The notes below the pieces were generated by a model. That model was not told where the DNA came from. It worked only from the letters and a program-made list of their open reading frames with translations, and ran no database searches. A stretch of 22,571 bases of DNA, from IMG/VR virus record IMGVR_UViG_3300028025_002703, positions 1-22,571 of that record; one strand, written 5' to 3'. A program made the position numbers and the translations under genes. Below are positions 7,192-13,200 of the stretch, piece by piece (the first letter of the stretch is position 1; every line of letters begins with the position of its first letter). The stretch is from a virus.

Positions 7192-7487
7192 AAAACTGGC
7201 GTGCAGACGCTAAGTGTAAAGGCATGGACACCGAGTTTTGGTATCCTCCTAGAGATAAAAACTTATACAAACCAATCGCTGATAAGGCAAAAGCCGTATG
7301 TTTTGGTAGAGATGGGTTTCCTGAGTGCCCAGTTAGAAAAGATTGCCTATTGTATTCCGAAAGCATGGACGAACAGTATGGTATTTGGGGCGGTTTAAGT
7401 CATAGAGAGCGTAATGCTTTAAAACGTAAAGCGGCTAAGCATGGACTTACCTTAAAAGAGTGGGTTGAAAAAGGCGGTAAGAAATGA
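7170..7487 (+). CDS. WhiB-family iron-sulfur transcription factor
   Basis: A 105-residue protein. Four cysteines (C16, C44, C53, C59) should hold a [4Fe-4S] cluster, and GIWGG (71-75) is the diagnostic WhiB turn, followed by a basic AT-hook-like tail (RERNALKRKAAKHG). WhiB proteins bind the host sigma factor region 4 and regulate transcription; phage copies can act as dominant regulators. The usual central spacing is C-x2-C, but here it is C44-x8-C53 because of an inserted GRDGFP-like segment. It starts with GTG (7170), with AGGAG 6 nt upstream, and overlaps the resolvase by 22 nt. The family is the best pointer to an actinobacterial host. Confidence 0.9.
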   Translation: MRDPYDVENWRADAKCKGMDTEFWYPPRDKNLYKPIADKAKAVCFGRDGFPECPVRKDCLLYSESMDEQYGIWGGLSHRERNALKRKAAKHGLTLKEWVEKGGKK

Positions 7488-7717
7488 ATGAGCCTTTTAA
7501 ATGTCCTGACTGTGGTGTATGGTGGCGTGGAGAAACACACAAGTGTTACGAAGAAAAACCTAAACCACGTCTGGGTTGGATATCCTGCCCAATATGTGGT
7601 AAGAATGTTACTAAGTACGACTGGCATACCTGCCATAATGTAGCTTCGGCGCACAACAAGACGAATTGGAAGAGGAAACCACATGGTAAAACCACAGAAG
7701 ATAACGGGAAATCTTAA
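7484..7717 (+). CDS. Small protein with two zinc knuckles
   Basis: A 77-residue protein with an internal duplication. C7-x2-C10-x8-H19-x-C21 and C35-x2-C38-x9-H48-x-C50 are two near-equivalent CCHC modules (CPDCGVWW and CPICGKNV). CCHC knuckles bind single-stranded nucleic acid or proteins. The basic tail (NKTNWKRKPHGK) supports nucleic-acid binding. It overlaps WhiB by 4 nt (ATGA) and the Cas4-like nuclease by 35 nt, and its end contains the ribosome-binding site for that nuclease. No named family recognised. Confidence 0.8.
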   Translation: MNEPFKCPDCGVWWRGETHKCYEEKPKPRLGWISCPICGKNVTKYDWHTCHNVASAHNKTNWKRKPHGKTTEDNGKS

Positions 7718-8555
7718 AAAGCTTGTAGACGCAGGTAAAAAAGAAACCAGAGTACTTGGATCAGTAGATCGTTACTTAGTGTCTCGTCCTAAAGATACAA
7801 GCCGTGCTACAGATGTTATCCACCCTTCTGCCATGGTTAAGTCTGACTGGTGCCACCGTGCCGAATACTATACGTTGCAGGGTGCTGAACCTGCCCCTTC
7901 TAAGTACAAGACTTCCATGAAGCAGTTACTAGTGTTTGAAGAAGGCCACCGTATCCATGGTCGTTGGCAGTACTGGTTTCAGGATATGGGCAAACTCTAT
8001 GGTCAGTGGAAGTGTTTAAATTGTGGTCTTAAAGAGTGGGGCTTATCCTCTGAACTGGAACCTCATATTGATGGTTGTGGACCAGTTGTATACGACGAAG
8101 TCCCAGTGGCTAGTCCCGCCCACCGTATTTCAGGGCATGCTGATGGCTGGCTTAAAGGCTTTGGCGACGATCTTCTACTTGAAATTAAATCTGTTGGCGA
8201 AGGTACAATTCGTTGGGAAGACCCACGTCTGTTAATTGAAAACGATGGCGACTTTAAAAAAGCATGGAATAAGTTAAATGCCCCTTTCATGACTCATATT
8301 TCTCAGGCTCAGGTATACATGAAACTTCTTGAAATAATGGATCCAGAGAACCATCCTAAAGAAGCGTTATTTATTTACGAGTCTAAAGTGGATCAGGAAG
8401 TAAAAGAGTTTGTAGTGCCAAAGGGTGACTTTGGTATTGCTCCATTATTCGAGGCAGCAGAAATGATTGTTAAGGCTATTGACAGCCAAACACCACCACC
8501 GTGTAATATAGGTCCTAACGGATGCTACAAATGTGAGGTTTACAATGGGGATTAA
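7683..8555 (+). CDS. Cas4/RecB-like PD-(D/E)XK exonuclease with Fe-S cluster
   Basis: A 290-residue nuclease. H92 (EEGHRIH), D154 (GHADGW) and E167-x-K169 (LLLEIKSV) form the RecB-type active site, followed by the QAQVYM helix (208-213). C57 and the C-terminal trio C274-x6-C281-x2-C284 match the four-cysteine [4Fe-4S] clasp of Cas4 and AddB. An extra CxxC with H128 and C132 (C111, C114) looks like an inserted zinc site not typical of Cas4. The start ATG 7683 has AGAGGA upstream. No CRISPR array or other cas gene is in the window. A phage recombination role, generating ssDNA ends for RecA, is more likely than spacer acquisition. Confidence 0.82.
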   Translation: MVKPQKITGNLKKLVDAGKKETRVLGSVDRYLVSRPKDTSRATDVIHPSAMVKSDWCHRAEYYTLQGAEPAPSKYKTSMKQLLVFEEGHRIHGRWQYWFQDMGKLYGQWKCLNCGLKEWGLSSELEPHIDGCGPVVYDEVPVASPAHRISGHADGWLKGFGDDLLLEIKSVGEGTIRWEDPRLLIENDGDFKKAWNKLNAPFMTHISQAQVYMKLLEIMDPENHPKEALFIYESKVDQEVKEFVVPKGDFGIAPLFEAAEMIVKAIDSQTPPPCNIGPNGCYKCEVYNGD

Positions 8556-9030
8556 GTTACGCACTGATTACAGTCAACATACTCTTGACGCAATCAGACA
8601 ACAAGGGTTTAAATTAGACCAGGAGTTTGAGGCAGACTCCCCAATCATGCCTCATGACATTACAGACCTAGATGACTTAGGTATCATGCGGTTATGGCAA
8701 GAGTACAACGCGTACCTTGCTTTTATTCTGGCTCAAGTAACGTGCGCTCAGATTGATGAAAGCAATGCTAAGAAACGTTTAGAGATGGCTGAGGCTGAGG
8801 CTACCGCTACATACACGCAACCTAAGATGACAGTTTCTGCAATTAAGGCTCAAGTTACGGCTGACCCAGCCGTATTTGAATTGGCTGGAGAGTTAGCGTT
8901 TGCACATGATTACCGTAAAGGCATGGAGATGATGTATACAAATGTTAAGATGGACTGCGACTTCATTAGTCGTGAGCTAACTCGCCGTACTTCTGGAGGG
9001 TTTAGCCGAGTAAGTAAGTTCACAACCTAA
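8545..9030 (+). CDS. Hypothetical helical protein in the recombination run
   Basis: A 161-residue protein, mostly alpha-helical. An acidic N-terminal region is followed by a long helix (about 45-90, including AKKRLEMAEAEATATYTQP) and a second helical block (100-148). The C-terminus is basic and flexible (RRTSGGFSRVSKF). ATG 8545 is chosen for the GAGG 7 nt upstream; an in-frame GTG at 8533 would overlap the nuclease gene more. It overlaps the Cas4-like gene by 11 nt. Its position between a nuclease and a resolvase suggests a recombination accessory protein, but no family is recognised. Confidence 0.78.
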   Translation: MGIKLRTDYSQHTLDAIRQQGFKLDQEFEADSPIMPHDITDLDDLGIMRLWQEYNAYLAFILAQVTCAQIDESNAKKRLEMAEAEATATYTQPKMTVSAIKAQVTADPAVFELAGELAFAHDYRKGMEMMYTNVKMDCDFISRELTRRTSGGFSRVSKFTT

Positions 9031-9040
9031 AGGATTGGTT

Positions 9041-9166
9041 ATGTGTAATAAAACTGAAGACATGATTAGGGCCTACTCCCAAAAACATAACTGTTCTTAC
9101 TGTGAGTCTGTATTCTCTGAGGTTCTAGACCTTATTGCCCACATTAAAGAAACTCATGAGAAATAA
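9041..9166 (+). CDS. 41-residue single C2H2 zinc-finger protein
   Basis: A tiny gene starting at ATG 9041 with AAAGGA at 9029-9034; its TAA overlaps the next ATG (TAATG, 9163-9167). The protein contains a textbook C2H2 finger: C18-x2-C21-x12-H34-x4-H39, with a hydrophobic core (F, L, I) at the expected places. The first 17 residues form a polar helix. Classical C2H2 fingers are uncommon in bacteria and are mostly known from the Ros/MucR group and scattered phage proteins. It may bind DNA or act as a protein adaptor in this recombination operon. Confidence 0.78.
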   Translation: MCNKTEDMIRAYSQKHNCSYCESVFSEVLDLIAHIKETHEK

Positions 9167-9711
9167 TGTCTAAGAAAATTTTTGGGAAGCCAAACCTGCG
9201 AGGAGCAGTAGCCGTAGGTATCGATCAGTCCTACAGCGGGTTTGCTATAACTGTCCTTGATAAGAACTTTAATTACTACACTGAGGTTTATAAACCAGAA
9301 GGAACTGGCGTAGAACGCCTCTCCGATTTACGTAACTATACTGAGGATTTCTTATCTGATTACGACGTACAAAAAACTTGTATCGAAGGTTACGCTTTTG
9401 GATCACAGATGGCTAATATGGCAGGCGAACTGGGCGGAATGCTCCGTTTATTAATGTATGACTTGTACCCAGCAGTTCCTCAGGCGCGTTTTCCACTAGT
9501 AGTGCCTCCAACTAGCCTAAAGAAATATGTGGCTGGAAAAGGTACTGGGGTAAGTAAAAGCCAAATGCTTTTAGCTGTATACAAGAAGTGGGACGTAGAC
9601 TTTACAGATGATAATGCCGCTGATTCCTACGGATTAGCCCGTATTGTGATGAATAAACACGATTTTGAGTACGAAAAAGAAGTCTACGATAAGCTGACTT
9701 CTAAGGGTTAA
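9166..9711 (+). CDS. RuvC-like Holliday junction resolvase
   Basis: A 181-residue RNase H-fold nuclease. The first acidic residue is D20 (VGIDQSYSG), the second E74 (CIEGYAFG), and the C-terminal pair lies in TDDNAADSYGLA (D148/D149, D153). This order matches RuvC and its phage relatives. The VPPTSLKKYVAGKGTGVSK segment (113-131) is the conserved basic DNA-contact region of phage RuvC-like proteins. It overlaps the C2H2 gene by 1 nt and ends the recombination run, with a 59-nt gap following. With the Hjc-like enzyme at 6853, the phage appears to have two unrelated resolvases. Confidence 0.88.
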   Translation: MSKKIFGKPNLRGAVAVGIDQSYSGFAITVLDKNFNYYTEVYKPEGTGVERLSDLRNYTEDFLSDYDVQKTCIEGYAFGSQMANMAGELGGMLRLLMYDLYPAVPQARFPLVVPPTSLKKYVAGKGTGVSKSQMLLAVYKKWDVDFTDDNAADSYGLARIVMNKHDFEYEKEVYDKLTSKG

Positions 9712-9770
9712 TTTTTAGGTTTGCCTTTACAATTAGTAGAACGCAATTCCACTACTATACGAGGTATAAA

Positions 9771-10049
9771 ATGTCTGAGACATCAGAAGAGCAAATTTTG
9801 AAGGTAAGCGCTGGGTCTAACCCGCAATCTGTAGCATCTGCTATTGCCCACAGTATCTATGAAAACCACACATGCAAACTACGTGCCGTAGGCGCAGGGG
9901 CTGTTAATCAGGCTGTTAAGGCTATTGCTATTGCCCGTGGCTATACCGCACCTAGGGGTCTTGACCTTAAATGCATCCCAGGGTTTGCCAGCATTGAAAG
10001 CCATGATGGTCAAATCAGTGCAATTGTCTTTGTAATTACCTCAGATTAA
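9771..10049 (+). CDS. spoVS: SpoVS-family (Alba-like) protein
   Basis: A 92-residue protein that matches stage V sporulation protein S over nearly its full length. The core LKVSAGSNPQSVASAIA and the hallmark GAGAVNQAVKAIAIARGY (41-58) are followed by DLKCIPGFASIE. SpoVS has an Alba-like fold and is thought to bind nucleic acid; in Bacillus and Streptomyces it affects sporulation. In a phage it may regulate host or phage RNA or DNA. The start ATG 9771 has GAGG upstream. The 59-nt leader has AT-rich promoter-like sequence (TACTAT, 9753-9758) without a clear -35. A hairpin follows the gene. Confidence 0.92.
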   Translation: MSETSEEQILKVSAGSNPQSVASAIAHSIYENHTCKLRAVGAGAVNQAVKAIAIARGYTAPRGLDLKCIPGFASIESHDGQISAIVFVITSD

Positions 10050-10059
10050 TCCTGACAAC

Positions 10060-10083
10060 CCAAGTTTTGGTCTTTAAACTTGG
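10060..10083 (+). other. Perfect 8-bp hairpin between spoVS and the next gene
   Basis: CCAAGTTT (10060-10067) pairs perfectly with AAACTTGG (10076-10083) around an 8-nt loop. No U-tract follows on either strand, so it is not a standard terminator. It could be an mRNA stability element, a processing site or an operator. Confidence 0.5.
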
Positions 10084-10115
10084 ATAAGGATCCTACTCTC
10101 ATTTAAGAGGTTTTA

Positions 10116-10439
10116 ATGGCTAAAAATATTGCCCCAGTACCAGCGGCTGGTTCAGCACCTGCCTCGACTAACCCTATCAATTCTTCTGGCGTGCCTAAGC
10201 AAGGTAAGCTAATTAAAAAGGGCCACAGCAAGTCTGTAGACCCATATACTTTTCCTGCAGGCCCTGCATATGTTTACGCTCCAAAAGAGCGTAGTGGCGC
10301 TGTTTACGGTGTACAGGTAGGCTTTGAAGCCCACACTGCCCCAGAAGCTGGTAGCACACAGGGAAATGGTCGTATTGTGAACCACGCAATCAACCGTTCA
10401 GCCCCTAACTTCAGAGTTGGTATGCAGCCACAACAGTAA
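10116..10439 (+). CDS. Hypothetical Ala/Pro/Ser-rich protein
   Basis: A 107-residue protein without recognised domain. Residues 1-30 are Ala/Pro/Ser-rich and disordered. A short basic stretch (KQGKLIKKGHSK) follows, then a more ordered segment with aromatic residues (YTFPAGPAYVYAPKER, then GVQVGFEAH) that is probably beta. The ribosome-binding site is AAGAGG (10106-10111). Its composition resembles the unknown proteins at 11847-14356, and it may belong to the same functional group. The tandem 10-bp repeats begin 11 nt after its stop. Confidence 0.75.
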   Translation: MAKNIAPVPAAGSAPASTNPINSSGVPKQGKLIKKGHSKSVDPYTFPAGPAYVYAPKERSGAVYGVQVGFEAHTAPEAGSTQGNGRIVNHAINRSAPNFRVGMQPQQ

Positions 10440-10450
10440 TTTTTGGGCTA

Positions 10451-10490
10451 AAGTACATCAAAGTACACAGAAGTCCATAGACGTACACTC
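10451..10490 (+). repeat. Four tandem 10-bp repeats containing GTACA
   Basis: Four consecutive decamers: AAGTACATCA, AAGTACACAG, AAGTCCATAG, ACGTACACTC (consensus close to AAGTACAYAG). The GTACA cores are at 10453, 10463, 10473 (as GTCCA) and 10483, exactly one helical turn apart. The array is intergenic, between a stop codon and a terminator. It shares its core with the boxes at 1096-1122 upstream of the RHH gene, so it may be an operator array or iteron-like protein-binding site. Confidence 0.7.
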
Positions 10491-10504
10491 GTCAAAAACA
10501 AGTT

Positions 10505-10540
10505 AAACCCCGCTCAAATTATGGGCGGGGTTTTGCTTTT
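10505..10540 (+). terminator. Intrinsic terminator
   Basis: AAACCCCGC (10505-10513) pairs with GCGGGGTTT (10525-10533) over 9 bp around an 11-nt loop. It is followed by TTTTGCTTTT. It ends the transcript carrying spoVS and the gene at 10116. Confidence 0.88.
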
Positions 10541-10560
10541 CCTATTATCTGTGTTATGTT
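10533..10560 (+). promoter_or_regulatory. Candidate promoter for the HTH/phosphoesterase pair
   Basis: TTGCTT (10533-10538) and TATGTT (10555-10560), separated by 16 bp, lie just after a terminator and 35 bp before the next start codon. Both hexamers are imperfect, so the call rests mainly on position. An alternative -10 is TATGCT (10560-10565). Confidence 0.3.
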
Positions 10561-10594
10561 ATGCTGAAGAGCAACATAGGAATAGGAGAGCACT

Positions 10595-10828
10595 ATGCTT
10601 GGTGACATTATTAAAACGCACCTAGAACAGACAACACCTAGATGCACGGTCGGTAAGTGGGTTTTATCGTTAGACGCACCAGACCAAAACGAGTTTAACA
10701 CGTTGTTCGATATGAAGCTTAATTACGCCTCTTTCTACAGACTGCTAGAAAAAAGCACTCAAGTTCCTTTTAAATTAACTAGTTTTAAATCGCATATGCG
10801 AGGAGATTGTTCATGTCCAAAACGCTAA
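10595..10828 (+). CDS. Small HTH-like protein coupled to the phosphoesterase
   Basis: A 77-residue protein. The C-terminal half (NYASFYRLLEK, then PFKLTSFKSHMRGDC) has the helix-turn-helix look of small actinophage DNA-binding proteins that end in a HxRGxCxC-like motif. The cysteine pair C72-x-C74 at the very end may bind metal. The N-terminal half resembles a small helical cap. GGAGAG lies upstream of ATG 10595. The gene overlaps the phosphoesterase by 16 nt, and its last codons contain that gene's ribosome-binding site. The HTH assignment is tentative. Confidence 0.65.
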   Translation: MLGDIIKTHLEQTTPRCTVGKWVLSLDAPDQNEFNTLFDMKLNYASFYRLLEKSTQVPFKLTSFKSHMRGDCSCPKR

Positions 10829-11826
10829 ATCTGCTAGAGATCTTAGCCGAATCCCTTTTAGAGCCAGAGATTGAATCTTCAACTCTTTTAATCCAGGCCT
10901 CTACTGCTACTCTTCCAAAGCCTGTAAAAGCTAAACCTAAAAAAGGTAAATCGGAATGGAAGTTAGCGATGGTTCTACCCGATACTCAAATTGGGTATCG
11001 AAAATACGAAGACGGAACTCTAGATCCTTTTCATGATGTTCAAGCTATTGATGTAGCGATGCAAATTGTTGCCGCAATGGAAGAAGAACATGGTGTTGAT
11101 AAGGTGGTAAATCTTGGCGATACTCTTGATTTACCTATGTTTGGAAAGTACGCTACAGAGCCTACTTTTGAAGGTACCGTAAACCAATCCCTTCAAGCAG
11201 GGCACGACTATATTGCCGCTCAACGAGCTTTTGCTCCTACCGCTGAAATTGTATACATTGACGGAAACCACGACTGCCGTCCTCAGCGTTACATGACTGC
11301 TATGGCTAAGAACGCCGTAGAAGTACGCCAAGTTAATGGCGGAGAAGTTGTTTTTAGTATTCCTCACTTGCTTAATCTGCAAAGCATTGGAAACGTAACC
11401 CATGTCTCAGGTTATCCAGCGGACAAGTATTATATAAATTCACGTTTAGTTGCCCGACACGGTTCAGCAGCAGCCTCTAATGGGTCTACTGCTTTAAAGC
11501 ATGTTGCGGGTAATCACCATGAATCTACAATTTACGGTCATTCTCACCGCATGGAACTTTTGTACAAAACCCACGACACAAGCGCAGGACCTGTACAAAA
11601 CGGAGCCTACAGTCCAGGTTGTCTATGCCGTATTGACGGAGCTGTTCCATCTTTTAAAGGTGGCACTATGACTAACCTTCACCCCGTTAAGCAATACGAA
11701 AACTGGCAACAAGGTATTGGCGTAGTTTGGTACAAAGACAACGGCGACTTTACTATTGAAAACATTCATATTATGGATGGCTGGGGTGTCTATGCTGGTA
11801 ATGAGTTTAGGTCATCTATCAAGTAA
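10813..11826 (+). CDS. Calcineurin-like metallophosphoesterase
   Basis: A 337-residue enzyme with the metal-binding motifs of the superfamily in order: D57-x-Q59 (PDTQIG), G102-D103 (LGDTLDLP), GNHD (151-154), and later a GNHH and GHSHR near residue 240. Residues 1-50 are a polar, Lys/Pro-rich extension (KPVKAKPKKGK) not part of the catalytic fold. Phage members of this family are thought to act on nucleic acids (SbcD/Mre11-like) or cyclic nucleotides; the substrate cannot be read from sequence. ATG 10813 is preferred over an in-frame TTG at 10807 because AGGAGA lies 6 nt upstream. Confidence 0.88.
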   Translation: MSKTLNLLEILAESLLEPEIESSTLLIQASTATLPKPVKAKPKKGKSEWKLAMVLPDTQIGYRKYEDGTLDPFHDVQAIDVAMQIVAAMEEEHGVDKVVNLGDTLDLPMFGKYATEPTFEGTVNQSLQAGHDYIAAQRAFAPTAEIVYIDGNHDCRPQRYMTAMAKNAVEVRQVNGGEVVFSIPHLLNLQSIGNVTHVSGYPADKYYINSRLVARHGSAAASNGSTALKHVAGNHHESTIYGHSHRMELLYKTHDTSAGPVQNGAYSPGCLCRIDGAVPSFKGGTMTNLHPVKQYENWQQGIGVVWYKDNGDFTIENIHIMDGWGVYAGNEFRSSIK

Positions 11827-11846
11827 TTAAGTCGTAAAATTAGGGT

Positions 11847-12386
11847 ATGCCTAGTACCCATCAGAATACCCAAAATCTTGGCGCAGGTGGTATGTACGGT
11901 ACCAACACCAATTATGGTGGAGGTGGTACCCCAGTTGCTCGCTCTGAGCTTGATTTTCTGCGCCTGGGTGTAGGAAGAGAACCTTCCGCCGAATATCCTG
12001 ATGGGTATCTAGGTACTATTCGTTCACGTAGAGATGATCGCGGTCGTCCGTCCAGCACCTCAGATAAAGTTTTAGATAGCCTTAAAGTACGTGTGGGACA
12101 AAAAAGTTACCAACGTGGCGTGCACAGAGGTGAACGTACAGATCCCTCTAACTATTACTACCCTGAAGCATTAAAACCTGAACGCGGAATTATGCGTCAA
12201 ATGAAAGCTTCTTATGATGGAAATACATATTTAGCAAAGCGTCACGTTGAAGACGCTAAGTTAGTTCCGCCTCCGCATTTACCTAATGACGGAAAAGCTG
12301 GGCCAAATGTACGCAGTGACTCACCTGGTCAGATTAATCAAAAGCGAGTTTCACAGCTTTCTAACATGCGTCCAAGCTGGAAGTAA
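11847..12386 (+). CDS. Hypothetical Gly/Asn/Arg-rich protein
   Basis: A 179-residue, strongly polar, basic protein with no hydrophobic core or known domain. It begins with a Gly/Asn/Thr-rich stretch (NLGAGGMYGTNTNYGGGG), then alternates Arg/Asp/Pro-rich segments (RRDDRGRPSS), and ends QLSNMRPSWK. Intrinsic disorder is likely. A TAAAAT box (11836-11841) ends just upstream of the ATG and may be a -10 element for a near-leaderless transcript, since the ribosome-binding sequence is weak (TTAGGG). First of seven short unknown genes. Confidence 0.72.
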   Translation: MPSTHQNTQNLGAGGMYGTNTNYGGGGTPVARSELDFLRLGVGREPSAEYPDGYLGTIRSRRDDRGRPSSTSDKVLDSLKVRVGQKSYQRGVHRGERTDPSNYYYPEALKPERGIMRQMKASYDGNTYLAKRHVEDAKLVPPPHLPNDGKAGPNVRSDSPGQINQKRVSQLSNMRPSWK

Positions 12387-12388
12387 GT

Positions 12389-12742
12389 ATGTCTAATACC
12401 CCAGATGGCGTTTATGCCCGTAGACCTTGGATAGCTCCTGCTGAAGCTGCTTACCCACCGCAAGCTTATATTGGCCCATTTGCTAGCAATCAAGAACAAC
12501 AGCTAACTCAAGCATTAGCTTCTTTGACAACTCCTGGGCCTCAATTACAAGAGTATGTTCGCCCAAATCTTCCACAAATTCAATTATTTCCACCTCGATT
12601 TGGGTATGAAACCCGTGAATATGGCATTGCAGATATGATTGATGTCACGAGTAGCAGTCGCATGACTGAACGGGTTGATACGGCTAAGCCAGCCGCACAA
12701 GCCGAGAGTTCTTCTCGAAATACATTAGGAAACGGTATTTAA
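12389..12742 (+). CDS. Hypothetical Pro/Gln-rich protein
   Basis: A 117-residue protein starting 2 nt after the previous stop. It is Pro/Ala/Gln-rich (APAEAAYPPQAYIGPF), with one more ordered patch (QIQLFPPRFGYETREYGIA) and a Ser-rich tail. No cysteines, signal peptide or membrane segment. Neither fold nor function is recognised. Tight packing with its neighbours shows it is part of the same transcript. Confidence 0.72.
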   Translation: MSNTPDGVYARRPWIAPAEAAYPPQAYIGPFASNQEQQLTQALASLTTPGPQLQEYVRPNLPQIQLFPPRFGYETREYGIADMIDVTSSSRMTERVDTAKPAAQAESSSRNTLGNGI

Positions 12743-12970
12743 ATGAGTGATCCAGGTTTAATGACAAACGCTACAGGTGACGGTATGGCAGGGGCTACGG
12801 ATGTGTCCTTACTTACCCAGAAAAACATGAAGAAAACCTATTACAATGGTACTAAGCCTTGTATTGAGTGTGGAATTCATCTAGACCCATACCAAATTTT
12901 ACATAGTGAGTATTGCCCAAATTGTAGTAACCGCAAGTCTTACAATCGTGTAAAAAACAGAATGGCATAA
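12743..12970 (+). CDS. Small zinc-ribbon protein
   Basis: A 75-residue protein. A disordered N-terminus (1-30) precedes a zinc ribbon made of C40-x2-C43 (CIEC) and C58-x2-C61 (CPNC), followed by a basic helix (NRKSYNRVKNRMA). The basic tail suggests nucleic-acid binding. It begins immediately after the preceding TAA. The following gene has its ribosome-binding site inside a hairpin. Confidence 0.78.
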   Translation: MSDPGLMTNATGDGMAGATDVSLLTQKNMKKTYYNGTKPCIECGIHLDPYQILHSEYCPNCSNRKSYNRVKNRMA

Positions 12971-12974
12971 AGAA

Positions 12975-12990
12975 TTAACTAAGGAGTTAA
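12975..12990 (+). promoter_or_regulatory. Hairpin enclosing a Shine-Dalgarno sequence
   Basis: TTAACT (12975-12980) pairs with AGTTAA (12985-12990) around loop AAGG, directly before the TATG at 12991. The ribosome-binding sequence AAGGAG (12981-12986) spans the loop and the 3' arm, so folding would partly mask it. The stem is weak (one GC pair), so it would respond easily to temperature, protein binding or translation of the upstream gene. Confidence 0.45.
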
Positions 12991-12991
12991 T

Positions 12992-13198
12992 ATGACAGTT
13001 CCAGTACGTCGTTCACAGAACGCGGAATTAAACGTAGGCGCAACTGACGGTAAATACCGTAAGCGCCGTCCAAATACAACTGTTGCTGCAGGTATGGGTG
13101 ACCAGACTGTTGTTGCCAACCGTGCAGATCTACACCCGTACATGAACTATGGCTTCATTAACTCTGAAGAGCCAAGCAAGGTAAACCCAGGCGAATAA
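12992..13198 (+). CDS. Hypothetical small basic protein
   Basis: A 68-residue protein with no recognisable family. It is polar and Arg/Asn-rich (PVRRSQNAELNVGATDGKYR, then KRRPNTT), with a short aromatic patch (LHPYMNYGFI) near the C-terminus. It is likely disordered. Translation starts at ATG 12992 from the hairpin-embedded ribosome-binding site. The next gene begins 2 nt after its stop. Confidence 0.7.
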   Translation: MTVPVRRSQNAELNVGATDGKYRKRRPNTTVAAGMGDQTVVANRADLHPYMNYGFINSEEPSKVNPGE

Positions 13199-13200
13199 TC

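Noticed and set aside
7683-8555. CRISPR-Cas locus suggested by the Cas4-like gene
   Set aside because: No direct-repeat/spacer array and no cas1, cas2 or effector gene is present; the neighbours are phage recombination genes.
10060-10083. Terminator after spoVS
   Set aside because: The 8-bp stem is perfect but lacks a U-tract on both strands and is not GC-rich; it is listed as an unassigned hairpin instead.
11836-11841. Firm promoter call at TAAAAT before the gene at 11847
   Set aside because: No acceptable -35 hexamer lies 15-19 bp upstream, so it is mentioned only as a possibility in that gene's entry.
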